DNA from: Sipunculus nudus
Taxonomy: Eukaryota > Annelida > Sipuncula > Golfingiida > Sipunculidae
Assembly: GCA_026874595.1 (NCBI GenBank)
Contig: CM049311.1
Location: forward strand, 73,658,953-73,722,952
DNA: 64,000 nt
Direction of reading: 5' to 3'
The notes beneath the pieces are model-generated. The model saw nothing but the letters and a program-made list of their open reading frames with translations, ran no database searches and was not told where the DNA came from. Below, in pieces: positions 1 through 12,561 of the stretch. The stretch's first letter is position 1; every line of letters starts with the position of its first letter. Position numbers and translations under genes: made by a program.

Positions 1-909
1 CCATATGACATATTAAACCTCTCTATGTGGCATCCGTTATTTTTTTAAATTGCGTCGAGGAACTCCCAGGGATACTGAATAATACATGATATTGATAACG
101 GCTTGCTGACTTTACCGCGGGCAGAATCCAGACCAGAACTTATGTTTCCTGAGTCGTAATTCGGCCATAACTTTTCCTTGGGGGTTGAGTTGTACAAGAT
201 TAATCAAACAGAATACTTAAGACCCCTAGGTGCTTGAAATAGAATTGGTGTCCGAAAACCGAGCTACCGGAGGACACAGAATAAGAGTGTAAATGTCAAG
301 TAATATCGCACCTTGGGAGATGTTTATCATATATTTTGATCCCTATTAACCTTAGCTTAATAGATACATGTCCTGACATGCAAATTCTAAGTTTTTATCT
401 TCTCTAAGTTGTATTGAGACTATTCCAGTTTTTTTGTACCTGCACAGGTGCGGCGTATCAAGTCGCTCGGTGCACCTTCGGAAATTTATCGGAATTGGAT
501 TCGTTTGTAAATAAATGACCTGGGAGAAAAAAAATGTCCTTTTATCATACTTATCATACAGATTCCATTAGGCAACTATGTAAAAAACCCAGGGCACGGC
601 GATATCGGATCACATACGCCGTCATGAAATCAGGTGACTTACATTTAAGGAAGGTGGGCAATTGTACAAATGGTCTGAGAAAAGAATGCTTGTCAGGTTT
701 TCAGCGATTTCGTATATTTTTACCTTGGCTGAAAGTGATATAATTATTTAAATGCTTCTTGTTTAAATATTATAATGGTCCATGTAATCATGCACTAATA
801 AAACTTGAAATAGTAGATATTTTGATTTTAAACCATTTGAAGCATGCATTTGTATTGCATATAATGGTTTTCTTATATATATTTATAAATACAATACTAT
901 ATTTTAAAA
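1..909. other. Unassigned AT-rich DNA
   Basis: I see no gene, RNA or mobile element. The open frames are short, without splice-site support or recognisable protein motifs. Confidence 0.5.
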
Positions 910-1010
910 ATATACGCTATATAAACTATATGTATATAAATTTATATACTTCCGAGATGAAAGATCGATTATATAATGTTTCATGGTTTTATTCCAATGG
1001 CGTATCCAGG
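910..1010 (+). repeat. Dispersed repeat, copy 1 (pair with 2812-2912)
   Basis: About 100 bp almost identical to 2812-2912. The shared text includes CTTCCGAGATGAAAGATCGA and ends in GGCGTATCCAGG. A G-rich string (GAGGGGGCGC) follows copy 1. GGCGTATCCAGG resembles the ends of hAT-type DNA transposons, so these may be termini of non-autonomous elements; no matching inverted end was found. Confidence 0.7.
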
Positions 1011-2811
1011 TTTGTAAAATAGAGGGGGCGCAGCCCGCAGGTCGGGAAGGGGGCTGTTCTGCATCTTATATATGTTATAATATTATAAATTTATATATTA
1101 TTAGTAATTCTGTAAGGTATCCAATTCAAGTTGTGAATTATGTTAACCGTGGGGCCCTCATCTATATATAAGGCATTATTTGAACAACAGCTAAATACAT
1201 GTATCAATAAGTGTAGTGTTGTAACGTAAAGGTATTTTTAAGTAGAAGATGATCAGCACACATGTAAAAGAACTGAAATGAATTAACTATTAAATGTCAC
1301 TGAATCTGTCATCTGTTTTTTTTTGTGAAGCTTCTGATAATGAATTCTATGATATAGGTCTTTCGTACATGATTTATTTTTGCAGGAATTCAGTTCGAAC
1401 TGGAGGCAGTTGGAATTTAAAAAAGTTATCGATAGTATGACCTGAGTTTATTTTGTAGATAAACACAAAAAATATTAGAAGTGCAAAATACTTATTAACT
1501 GTTAATGCATGCCATTTTCGGTTTATATTATTATTGAAAATGCAGCTTTCAAACATCAAGCCTGGCGTTCCACCTCCAGTGAAAGTAGCTGGGTATTTAG
1601 AGGTGATTTTAATTACCCCATAATCAAGAAACCGGAAGCTTTTCTATAGCCTCTTGGTGTATTCCAGGGTAAATTTAAAAATAAATGAGGCATAGTAAGC
1701 ATCTAATGAAAGTACAAATAGTTTGCATGGATTGATTTACATCCACCATGATGTTACAGAACAATCATTGGGTTGTGAGACTTCACTTCTGCACACTAAC
1801 AAGATAGAAAAGAGAGATAATAAAAACATGAGAGAAATGTGTAAGTATATAATTCCCTTTACTGTTTAGATTTATTTTAAAATTTTCAACAAATACAACA
1901 AAAATAGTCTCTTTAGGTCAAAAGGAACCTTTAGAACTGATAAGAAATATACATTGTTATATCAGATATATATTTATATTTACATGAGAGACAACATCTT
2001 GCTAAGCTTTTGTTCTTTCTTTTCCGTATTGGACTAACATTACCATACTCGTGCATTGAGAAACATGAAAATATTTATTTACTTATACGCCATATTTTAT
2101 ATGTGTGTGTTTACTTAAATAAAAGAACACAAATTAATGAGTTAACAAACATAACACTTGCAAGTAGTAGACTGGCTACGCTCCCGAGGCAGTGGAAATC
2201 TTGCACTTCTAAAGAAGCTACTGTTTTTCACGCTGCTTGTTTTGACCGTTTAAGATGCACTTAAACACCAGGTGGTACACATGGGCTTGTCTGCTGAAAA
2301 AAACTGCTCATGTGACGAGCAGCCAACCAAATGCAAGTCAACAAACACTCGACAGGCACCAGGCTCCGCCCTGAAACCACGAGTGGGGCAATTCTCTCTT
2401 AGCCTGTGGCCTGTTCAAACGGTCGCCGGGGCGATGAGCTGTCACTCAAAAGGAAATGAACAACATTGGCTTCGTGTATTCCTTGCTTTGCTAGTAAACC
2501 GTGTTGTCTTCAGCGCAGGGTCTCATCTGATCGGACCAAAATACAGTGCTCCCCTCTGGTGTAGAGATTCAGGATACAAAGTCATAACAAACAGCGCTTA
2601 CGATATATAGGTAGTTGGCTATGGGTAAAGCGCTGTGTAAAGAGCGTATTGACTGGCATAAGTGTTAGCAAAATTAGAGGGGGCGCGCCCCTTTGCGATC
2701 CCCTGTGAATAGGCCGGTGTATTCATCTAACTTCATTTTTGTATAGAGTGGTTACCATGTCCCGTGTCGTAATATTTTGTGTGATCATTTTCATAAATAT
2801 TTTTTATTTAG
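1011..2811. other. Unassigned spacer
   Basis: Mostly AT-rich. A less AT-rich stretch at about 2160-2620 holds a 112-codon open frame (2272-2610, +) with no family motif and no clear start context. I do not call it a gene. At 2676-2690 there is a GC-rich palindromic stretch (GGGGCGCGCCCC). Confidence 0.4.
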
Positions 2812-2912
2812 ATATACACTATATAAACTATATATATATAAATGTATATACTTCCGAGATGAAAGATCGATTATATAATGTTTCTTGGTCATATTCCAGT
2901 GGCGTATCCAGG
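2812..2912 (+). repeat. Dispersed repeat, copy 2
   Basis: Second copy of the 910-1010 repeat, same orientation, ending at the same GGCGTATCCAGG string. The two copies differ at scattered bases, so this is not a very recent duplication. Confidence 0.7.
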
Positions 2913-3089
2913 ATTAAAAATGCCGGGTTAAAAGACAACAGGTTATTTACGGCACCGATTTCCTGAGATGAATATTATAGCTCACGTTTTACTGAAACTA
3001 AACAAGGAAATAAATCCAAAATATGACAAGGGTAGTGTAAAGTTATCGCGACTTGCCGGAGAAGTAATATTAAAACTAATTCAAGCTTG

Positions 3090-3097
3090 TGACGTCA
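3090..3097. promoter_or_regulatory. Isolated CRE-like palindrome TGACGTCA
   Basis: Perfect CRE consensus in an AT-rich spacer with no associated gene. It may be chance. Confidence 0.15.
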
Positions 3098-3167
3098 GTT
3101 AATCAGCCTTAGATCTACACTATTATAGAAGAAGAATTCCAGAGGAAGGGACTGTAATCAAATATGC

Positions 3168-3170
<3 letters not shown>

Positions 3171-3215
<45 letters not shown>

Positions 3216-3289
3216 CATAAATAGATGTATGAATAGCAATGCTGGTTCATTGCATATATATGGAAATGATATACTGACGGTGGGAATCG

Positions 3290-3342
<53 letters not shown>

Positions 3343-3360
3343 TTATATTTAAATATATAC
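3171..3360. repeat. Two (AT)n microsatellites
   Basis: Pure AT runs at 3171-3213 and 3292-3334, the second decaying into TTATAT variants up to about 3360. Confidence 0.95.
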
Positions 3361-5607
3361 AAGTCATATTATATTACAACTGGTGTAGATATCGCCTTTA
3401 AACCTGAATCCAAAAAGTATAGGTCATACATGTTTTTGAATACTAGTATTTATTCCGAAAGAAAAAAGTAGGTGAAGTACGAACCACAAATTGGACATGT
3501 CTCGGATATTTTTTTTCGTGAAAGTAATATGTTCACTTCGCACTATGTAACACTTCGCAAATGAGTCTTGTCAGACCTCCAAAAAAGTGGCGCCTTTTCT
3601 ACCCTATGACAATAAAGAATCGTCGACAAGCCTCAGAGTGCCCTTACATCTTGTATAAAGGGTAGCACCATTAAGCTCGGTGATAATGCAATTATTTTCG
3701 TCATTTTGACAACGCCTCATTGTCGACAGGTACAATATCACTTAAAATAAACCAGACCGAACGTTATATATGTCTGAGTACTTTTTAACAACACCTACCA
3801 TGTGCGAAGCAAAATGTCGTTTGTACTGAGCATATTGGTAAATCCGCCAGCATGTTTGTTGTATTTCTGATCGCATGGACACAAACTTGTCTTTCACTGT
3901 GTTACGGAACCTAATAACAACAGATCACGTAGACAAGCATGAAGTTTGTTACGGTGATTATAAAAATCAGATTCTGTAACACTAGGCAGCATGAAATATC
4001 TAGGGGAATGAATAAAGAAGTCAGTGGGTTTTTTTTTGTTAACAAATAATTATAATTTATTCTTAAAACAATCCTTACATTACAATACACTAAATCAATA
4101 CAATTACACAGTAAAACACCACTGTCACAGCTCAAAAAGTCCTTTAACATAAATATACTAGATGAACAGTTCATGCAAATCTTTTCAGAGAATGGTCCAA
4201 TTCAATCCCGAAATCAATTTGTTGTAATCAAAAAGTGAAGTTCTGGTAATAATCATAAAGACAGACTGAAGACTGTATAAAATCTGTTACAAATTTCGAA
4301 GTATATCTATAAGTTCTGCAATGATCGGAAAGGTCCTAAAACTAACTCACACTCTTCCGTGTCCGCTGGATTTTTTTTCTCTCTCTCCGACTTTAATCAT
4401 AGTCCATATTTATAACCTTTTCACCCAAAGCTTAGAAACTTCTATTTCACGAACATCCTAAAGAACAATACACACGCGCCATGCATGAACAGACCTAAAC
4501 ATTCCAGACTTACACAAGCGCTGTGTCTTTACACGCCAGGGTTCAACCAGTACGGATTACACCGAGCGCTGTGTCTCTACACGCCAAAGCAACACCAAGG
4601 GCTTGAGCCTAACACGAAACAGAATGTCAACAGACACATGTAACATTCCTGCGCACAATAAAACAGACACCTGTAACATCGGGATACTGGACTCTTTGAT
4701 TTGTTAGCTCACATGTATTCTTTTTGCGTTACTTCATCACTCCTACCCAGATGATAGCATTACCGATTGTTAACTACGGTATTGGTGCAATAGGATTGAT
4801 AGCTGTTGCAGTGCATCCTCCCCTATTAATTGTGTCATGACCCAAGTACAGGCTTACCATCTCACCGAGTTATTAGTGAACATATATAAACACGTATATG
4901 AGAGACACAAATCTGTGAAATCTTGAGTCATATAAAAATCAACCAGAGCATGTTTTACACTTTTTAACTTATATAGGCAATCTTAGGAAAATTTAACTTA
5001 AAGAGTAAATCATAAGAGCAAATAGCTTTGTTATATAATAAAATAGAATGCGATTCGAATTCAAATATAGCATTTATAAAACATTTATGTAGAATAGATT
5101 TTAAGTGCAAATTGACAGCTTGAACATTGATTGGCATGGTGGCTTTTACAGTGAAAATATTTTTTTTGTTATTTAGAATATTTGAAGAGAAGGGGAAAAG
5201 AAATTTTTTGTATTAATACTTTGTTCTAATTTTGATCAAGATAAGATGCGTACGATACGCTTGGGTATAAGATGTGCAAATTTCTACTTACTATAATATT
5301 TGTTATCGAATGATCAGATCCAATGAAATAGCTGCTTACCGGGCCTAATTAAATCTTACAAAACCTCACTAATGCTCATTACGCAAGCCGCTTACGGTAC
5401 GATGTTGTCATACGTTTTTCTACCGTTTCTGTTTACCGCCGAATAATACAATTTTATTGTCTGCGACACGTACTCTGAATCTAGCACTTGTTTACAACAG
5501 TCCTTAATACCATTGGCGTGTGACTGTTTGCTACCACTCCTTACTGGTGTAGCGATTTCAGTATACCCTTGGTTCAGACCAGTGCTGGTGGGTTTGTTTG
5601 TGTGGAT
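3361..5607. other. Unassigned spacer
   Basis: AT-rich and non-coding as far as I can see. At about 4515-4590 a sequence of the form CGCTGTGTCT(T/C)TACACGCCA occurs twice. No protein motif or RNA gene was recognised. Confidence 0.4.
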
Positions 5608-6761
5608 TAGGGCTGGGTATCGGTCTGCCTATTTAGGTACAATACTTATTGCAATACACTCAATTCGATACCCGATATACGTATATCGATATACGCTCCA
5701 TTATTCTTTATATATCATTTCTTAATACAAGCCATGAGGATAAAGTGTTTCTTTCTTTTTCAATATACAGCATATCTATTACCTTCTGCATTTATGCTGG
5801 ATATTAAATCAAAAGAAAGACCGGTTAATAAAGAACAACTGATTAAAAAATCTTTTTTTCTTATATCTCATCATTTCAAGGAGACATGCATATCATTCTT
5901 TTAAAAACTAGAGACCAAACCTCGGTAGGCTGCGCTCTGCTTTTTTGGAGGGGGAGGGGGATAGATAATAATTTCAAAAGATCTACCCAAATTGCAGTTT
6001 GATAAATTTTTTTAAGATACATAATATATGTGCAGAAACAGTTTACTGAATTTACATCTTAATAACAATGTATCATTTGCCATACTCACTTTTTAAGGGG
6101 AATAAAACATAGCGATTTTGAAATCATATTTTCGTTTTCCACTTTATGTTTTTATAGATTTACCCCGTTACTCTTGTCATAATTACATGTCACAATAAGA
6201 AAAAATATTATTATATCACTTGCTGTTCGAATGTTCGAATAAAAAAGTTCTGAAAATTGAATACCTTGTGATTATTGTAATTACTTTAATCATCAAAATA
6301 CATATATACCTTATGATATGTTGGAAAATAATGTTAAGGAAATTTCGAAATTCTGAATGGATGCGCTATACTGTGTTTTTGTTGTGGATCGAATGGACCT
6401 GTCAGGGGGCTTCTGCCCGTACCCCGGTGGATTTTCCCCTTTATATTTCTTAAGCCACAAGGCTAAGTAATATTCCCTTGAATCGCACAAACTCGCCGAG
6501 TGTAATCGATGCCCTGACATACATATATTAATTTATTTTCCAGTCAAACTTAATATAAGTATTGTCTTAACAGCAAAATAACAAAAATAAGGTGGCTATA
6601 GCTTAATTGAAGGTCAGTTATAGTTAGGCTTGTATCCATATCTGTAAGAAGTCCTTGTTTTGTTTTCTGTACGACCAACACAGTATGCCAATCGTATCTG
6701 TAACCGTATCGACGTTGCGTATTGATCCGTATTGATATATCGGTTTATTGGTACAGCCCTA
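5608..6761. mobile_element. Possible hAT-like non-autonomous element
   Basis: The stretch starts with TAGGGCTGGGTATCGG and ends, in inverted orientation, with TAGGGCTGTACCAAT, so the terminal 8 bp are perfect inverted repeats. The flanking 8-mers GTGTGGAT and GTATGGAA agree at 6 of 8 positions, which would fit a decayed 8-bp target duplication as in hAT elements. The subterminal sequence on both sides is rich in CGATA/AATAC words, and 5673-5688 is a perfect 16-bp palindrome. No transposase coding is visible. The short TIR could be coincidental. Confidence 0.35.
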
Positions 6762-7189
6762 GTATGGAAGAGAGTTGGGAGTGTTCGAATGAAATCGATC
6801 GTACCCCGAATCTAATATTTATTCAGATTTAATACCGCTGCAATCGTTTAATTGTTTAAGTTTAACACAAAATAACAACATAACACCAAAGAAAACCAAA
6901 AATAATAATAAGAAGAAATAAAATAAAAATAATTATATAATAATTAAAACAAGGCCTACAGGCCTAATGCGAACCTGTGCATTGGAAAATACACCAGGTA
7001 TAATGCTTCAATGCTGGACCATGCCTTCTCATGTATATGAACAATGCAGGTACTAAACATTTTGAATAAGAAACAATTACACAAACAGCACTGCTGAAAT
7101 TCTGGCATGGGTGCACACAACACAACTAGGGACCCATGGGTCTCAACGCTCAGTTGAATTTGTCTATTAGGATATTTTGAAAGAAATTT
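6762..7189. other. AT-rich spacer
   Basis: Contains an A-rich stretch near 6860-6950. No feature recognised. Confidence 0.4.
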
Positions 7190-7910
7190 TTCAGAATGAC
7201 AGTCCGATGACCTTAACCAAAGACCTTGTGACCAAAAAATCTTAGAACTTAATATCCTTGAACTTGCAGCATTAGGATTATTGTAACAATCTTTTAAAAC
7301 GTGACCTTGACCTCTGACCAGATAACCTAAAATTTTACAGGTTTCCTCACTTTGGGCAAGTAAGCCATGTGTGAACGTTGGAAAGTTCAGGATGAAAAGT
7401 TTGATTTACAGTGCATTCACATCTTTTTAAAGATGTGGCTTCTGTGACCTTCAACTTAGATCGCTGGACCCTGAAAATCAAAATGAATTTACATATGTGG
7501 TTGGTCATTATTAAATCAAAGTTGAAGCCAGTCTGTCTATCCGAAGCAGAATTATCATTCATAAACTAGCTTGTGAATGAATGGGCCCTGTGACCTTGAC
7601 CTTTGACCCAAAAATCAAACAGAATCTTCCCCTAGTGGCAAGTTAGCAATATCTTGAAGATGGAAGGTTTGAGATGAAAAGTTTGGCTTCAAATGCAAAC
7701 ACATTCCTTTTAAAGAAATGGGTCCTCTAACCTTTGACCGTTGGACCCCAAAATCAACATGGTTCTTACTTTAGTGGTGGGCCATTTATAAGTTAAGTAA
7801 TAACCCAATATATTAAACTTAACTGGAGTTATAATCTGGAAAATAATTTGTGTGGATGGACGGATTGACAGACAGGGTGATTAGTATAGGGCATCCACTT
7901 GTAATCAATA
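7190..7910. repeat. Degenerate tandem repeat with GTGACCTTGACCTTTGACC cores
   Basis: Half-units of about 145 bp recur, marked by (C)TGTGACCTTGACC/TTTGACC near 7303, 7450, 7590 and 7730. Each is followed by a similar GATGAAAAGTTTG-containing stretch. It ends in a GGACGGATTGACAGACAG...TATAGGGCA tail (about 7857-7890) that also occurs in other repeats here. Open frames inside are by-products. Confidence 0.7.
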
Positions 7911-8027
7911 AACACACCAGGTTTTGGGACACCAGTTGTAATGACGGCTTAGAAACTGACATGATTGTTGTCATTTTATAGTAAATAAATAGAAAAAAAA
8001 ATATTTGTTAAAATAGGAAAAAATACA

Positions 8028-8340
8028 GGTGGCGCCACCACGTTTCAGGAACTGACAAAACTAGTCAATATTCAAGGAAAGATTCATGACAAACCATGCA
8101 TTAATTATCAAGATATTGGAGGTTTTGTATCAATTTTTTTACTATTCTGGAGGGGGGGGGGTAATTTCAAGCCCCATAGCTCGAAGGAAAAAGGTCGCAG
8201 TGACCTTATTTCAGGTTTCCAAGGAAATTTTTAATTGATCTCCCTGAATGTTCACTTAGAAATTTCTAGGACCGGCTGTTACGATTTGTGCCCTGCTAAT
8301 GGACGGCCGGACGTCCAGACGGACGACGGACAAAGCGCCA
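8028..8340. repeat. GGTGGCGCCACC palindrome and GACGGAC-tail dispersed repeat
   Basis: A perfect 12-bp palindrome GGTGGCGCCACC sits at 8028-8039. A separate segment ends at about 8300-8340 with a GGACGGCCGG...GACGGACGACGGAC tail, as in the repeats near 27085 and 36950. Confidence 0.5.
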
Positions 8341-8383
8341 TTCCTATACCTTAGTTGACTTACAGTCAGCTGAGCTAAAAATG

Positions 8384-8740
8384 ATTGTAGCTGGCACCAC
8401 CAGTCTTGTATACAACAAAGCTATCAGAGATATATACATATGCCCAAGTTCAGACTGATATATCAAACCCCTCCTTAGAAATAAACAGGGACACACACTT
8501 TGCAAAAGTTATTGTAGGTGGCACCACCAGTCTTGTATACGACAAGTATACGATAATAAAAATACGATAGGTATAAATATACCCAATTTCAGGATGATAT
8601 ATCAATTTAGAAATAAGTAGGCACAAAAGTCACACACTGTGCAAATGTCATTGTAGGTGGTGACACCTGTCTTGTGAACGAGAAACCCATCAAAGACACA
8701 TAGACAGGTCAAAATATTAGGCCAATACATCAAACTTACC
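8384..8740. repeat. Three tandem ~130-bp units starting ATTGTAG(G/C)TGG
   Basis: Units start at 8384, 8511 and 8650. Each begins with ATTGTAGSTGGYRMCACC and continues with CAGTCTTGTATAC (or a variant). They share later words such as GATATATCAA and CACACACTKTGCAAA. The first two are clearly homologous; the third is more diverged. Confidence 0.75.
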
Positions 8741-8827
8741 TTAAGTCTGATGCATTTGGCTGACCACGCTTAGGTGAGAAAGGCAGTTGCCCCGAGTGAA
8801 CTGTGACAAATTTGCTACCTCAGGCCA

Positions 8828-9131
8828 CTGCACTGAGTGAACTCATGACCTGCACCTGGCTAGACTGGTGAACTTTTGACCTGTACCTGGCTGCACTGAG
8901 TGAACTCTTGACCTGTTGCCTAATCTGATACAGTTGGCAGTCTGCCAAAGCTATAAATAGATTGGCTCCACATGCAGCCCTGAGGGGCATGACACCCATG
9001 AGGTGATCACATGGTGCGCATGAGGTTTTCACATGTTACCCATGAGGGGATCACATGCCCTGTGCTTGGCTGCACTGACTGAACTCTTGACCTATATCCG
9101 GCTGTACTGAATGAACTCTTGATCTATTGCC
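8828..9131. repeat. ~32-bp minisatellite (CTGCACTGAGTGAACTCTTGACC)
   Basis: Near-copies of CTGCACTGAGTGAACTC..GACCT..CC(T/G)GG start near 8828, 8860, 8890, 9069 and 9101. The array is split by a second small repeat, CCCATGAGG...GATCACATG, present about three times at 8994-9055. It is non-coding. Confidence 0.75.
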
Positions 9132-9559
9132 ATATCTGAAACAGTTGATAGTTTCTTAACCTATTTAAATATACAGACACAATCTTGGCCTGTTGGCAAA
9201 TCTGTTAACACATACTGAAAGACTTTGGCTAAAATGTTTTTTTTTCAAGCTGAAGTATTCATAAACTTTTTATCAAAATATCTAGAATAATAAAAGATTC
9301 AATTCTTTTATTGTTAAAGGTCCAATATAATTCTGCCAAAAATCATTCAAGTAAACTTGAACAAATTTTTGTGCCATGTAACAGATGTTATAATTGAAAC
9401 AATAATTTTGTAGAAGAACAGTTTTGCAGTCCTCAGTTTGAGTTAAACATAATAATGGCCATAAGACCAACTCAAGTTTTTCTGATATGATTGAAAGAAC
9501 CATGTCCTACGATAAATCTTTTGAAAAAATTGAACGATTCAACTTGACAGTTTCATCAT

Positions 9560-11260
9560 AAATAGTTTTAGCTGGAAGAGGCTAAAATAATGAGGTTTTT
9601 TCCCATAAAAAATGGTCAATGTAGGTGGCACATCAAAATCTGCAACTTCAAATATGAGTCATGTGACCAACATTTGCACAATACTTGGTAATGCTAGCTT
9701 CTGTCAATTCTGAGATAACTATGTCATTATGCTTACTTGGCCAAATGACCGTTCAAATTCATTTAACTTCACTAAAATTCATCAAATGCAAACCATTTGA
9801 ACAAACTTAAGAGTGCTTGCCTCTGGGATTATTTCTGTAAAATATTATTTAATTTGGCCGGACCGTTTACAAGAAGACTTTTTAAGGTTTTTCAGCTTTC
9901 CCCCAATAAAATCTAAGTAAATGCAGATAGCAAAAAAATAAGCTGAATCCCACAACATTTGATATGTGAAAGATAATTGCATAAAATCTGGGGATGGTAG
10001 CTCCTGCTATTCCTGAGAAATTATGGGTTGATATACAGATGACCAATGACCCCCGTACAAAAAAAGTCAATGCAGGTGGCGCCGCCAATACCTGAATTTC
10101 ATATATGACTCATGTGACCATCACTGGCATAAAATTTGGTGATGATAGCTCTGATCGTTTCTGAGATTGTCATTTTAGTATGCTTTTTTGGACAGATGAC
10201 TAGGTTCAACTTCCTGAAATTCGGCCAAAATTCACCAAACTTGAACCATTTGAACAAACTTGTGAGAGATAGTATAAAAGATTATTTCTGTGAAATATTG
10301 AACAAATTGGCTTGACCGTTTCAGAGAAGAAGATTTTTAAAGTTTTTTTTTAGCTTTTTCTCTCTAAAATCTAAGAAAATGCAGATTTTTTTTCGATGGC
10401 TAACTTTTAGCATTAAATTTCATGATGCTAGCTCCAGTCGTTTTCGAAATAGTATCGGTTAACGTATACCTGTGATTGTAAATATTGCCTGGCATGAGGA
10501 ATATCTAAAATCATAAATCTACATTTTTTAAAAGTTTTTAAAAAACATTCTTGTCAATATTAACCAAAGATAACCTGAAATCTAAATGTCTGGAGGCATG
10601 ATGTAACAGATGCTGATAAACTGGTTCCAGGCTAGATGTATCTGTTTCACACAGCTAACATATATGGTAAAATGACTCAATTCTAGATGTATCTGCTTCA
10701 CACAGCTAACATATATGGTAAAATGACTCAATTCAATCTTTATTAGTAAGCCAAAATTCATTCTTTGGAACCATAAAAGACAATTATTATAAAAATTATT
10801 CAGGGGATTATTCTTGTAAAATATTAAACAAATTGGCCTCGGTGGCGTCAGTCAAAAAACGTTTTGCAGGTTTATAACTCATATGGGAAAATAAAGCAAA
10901 ATGGCTAAGTTGAGCTTCCAATAACTCAGCCAAAAATCACTGAACTAAAATCATTTGAACAAACCTGAATTATCAACATCTAAGGATAATTAATGTGTGA
11001 GATTTAAGAATTTGGCCCAGTGGTTTTTGAGTTTCTTTGTAGCCACTGAGCTAAAATGGGCTGTTATGGCATATGGCTAAATTCAGCTTCCCATAACTAA
11101 GCCAAAAGTAACTGAACTAAGACCATTTGAACATACTTCAGAAAGCACTACCCTAGGATCATTCCTGTGCGATATTAAACAATTTGGCCAAATGGTTTAA
11201 GAGAAGAAGTTTTTTTTGTAGCTGTCAGTATGATACGGGTACTGTTGACCCCTGTTCAAA
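9560..11260. repeat. Degenerate repeat block with CCATTTGAACAAACTT words
   Basis: The word pair (C)CATTTGAACAAACTT ... (TTATTTCTGTGAAATATT) followed by AATTTGGCC recurs at about 9794, 10245, 10960 and 11120 with variants between. GTCAATGTAGGTGGC-type strings appear at about 9615 and 10068. I read this as several decayed copies of one 150-450 bp repeat. No coding capacity was recognised. Confidence 0.6.
10632..10733. repeat. 51-bp tandem duplication
   Basis: Two adjacent 51-bp copies beginning CTAGATGTATCTG differ at one visible base (T/C after CTG). It lies inside the surrounding degenerate repeat block and must be recent. Confidence 0.9.
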
Positions 11261-11624
11261 AAAGGCCGATGCAGGAGGTGGGAGGGTAATCTTAATAATA
11301 GGGTTTACCTGAAATCAGGCCCAGGTAACCCCCAGGGGGTAATAATAAACTAGGGGTAGCTTCCAGTCTTTACACCGGTAGAATGTGACTGCGATATCCA
11401 TTAATCCACGGCAGTCCTGAATGTCTGAGCAGGCTCAAAGTCTGAAGGCTTCTCAGATTCCCTACTATTTCAAACAACAGAAGCGTGCCTTAGGTGAGAA
11501 CAGTCTAGTTTTTCAAGATATTGTGAAAATCATGCGAGATTGGACCTTGCAGGAATGATCGGTGTTGATTAAGTACAGATTACACACCGTTGAACATACC
11601 TGCTTGCAATACCTGTTTTGGACA

Positions 11625-11653
11625 TATATAAAAGGTCTGTCTCAACATCAGTT
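11625..11653 (+). promoter_or_regulatory. Candidate core promoter (TATA plus Inr)
   Basis: TATATAAAAGG at 11625-11635 is followed by TCAGTT at 11648-11653, matching the invertebrate initiator TCAKTY. Spacing from TATA to the putative +1 A is about 25 nt, slightly short. About 700 bp downstream is a possible acceptor and small ORF (12367-12561). In such AT-rich DNA a chance match is quite possible. Confidence 0.3.
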
Positions 11654-12381
11654 TTACTGCTCGCAGTACATTTAAATCAATAAGATTTGAAAGATATGAG
11701 AATGTTATTTATTTGGAGACAATTATCCTCAGGTTTACACGCAGTAATGAACCTATACCAACACTTCTGAGTGCTGGAAAAGAGAGCTTCAATGGCAGAT
11801 ACGGAATTCAAGAAGATACAATGTGCGAACTTTATAGATTTTAAAATCCCTGTTCTTTCTTTTAATATAAATAAAAAGATTTTCCTAACAATCAAAATAT
11901 CTATCAGGGAAATTAACCTTGTGGTATTTGCAAAACGTCACAATAGCTCACACGTAGGATATATTTCAATTTTCACTCATTTAAGGAAACAATCCTACTC
12001 TTCACACAGGTTTATTGAACTACTATTATTTTTTTTGTAAGAGGAAAGAATCTATGAATTATACATTAAAATAACATGTCTGACCACACTGAGCGTTAAT
12101 ATATACATTTTTTTTAGCAATGTTAATAATAAGCAAAATTAAATGACCTAACTGAATTCGCATTGAAACAGCATAGATTACTTGATTCTTGCATAGCGGA
12201 TTAAAAATTAAAATGAACTGAAGGTTTTAATCTGAACATTTATGGAACTTATCAATGAAACAATATTCTTCGGCCTCAAAATCAGTTAACCCCATCTTGT
12301 ATATGCTGGATTACTTATGATATTTGATTGATATTTAAATATTTTTTCTCCAAATTTATTTCATAGAAGGCTCACGTACAG

Positions 12382-12561
12382 ATGGATCAAGGAACGTCGA
12401 CATCAAGTTTTCTTTTTGACTACTCTACTGAGTTTTCTTCAGATGATTTAGGAGACGCTATAGACATCAAAATTAGCAATTCCATAACAATATTCGTTGC
12501 CGTTACCCACAGCTGTGATGTACAGGGACGAATCTTCAATGAAATCTATAAAAATCTATAA
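12382..12561 (+). CDS. Candidate small ORF / possible exon (59 codons)
   Basis: This is not a recognised gene. The ATG at 12382 opens a 59-codon frame ending in TAA at 12559-12561. A pyrimidine-rich TTTTTCTCCAAATTTATTTCATAG at 12343-12366 would make a good splice acceptor, leaving AAGGCTCACGTACAG before the ATG. Only this frame stays open across the stretch. The peptide starts MDQGTSTSSFLFDYSTEFSS, is Ser/Asp-rich at the N-terminus and has a hydrophobic stretch around residues 33-41. A consensus donor CTG|GTAAGT follows at 12588, just after the stop, and a TATA/Inr pair lies upstream at 11625. It could be a last coding exon with a 3'UTR intron, a decayed exon, or chance. No family assignment is possible. 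Confidence 0.25.
   Translation: MDQGTSTSSFLFDYSTEFSSDDLGDAIDIKISNSITIFVAVTHSCDVQGRIFNEIYKNL

Noticed and set aside
1374-1559. Minus-strand frame ending in LPPVRTEFLQK, similar to the VPSVRTELMQKSF motif of the LINE ORF2 C-terminus
   Set aside because: Only about ten residues match before a stop, and the rest of the frame is unrelated; too short to call a LINE fragment.
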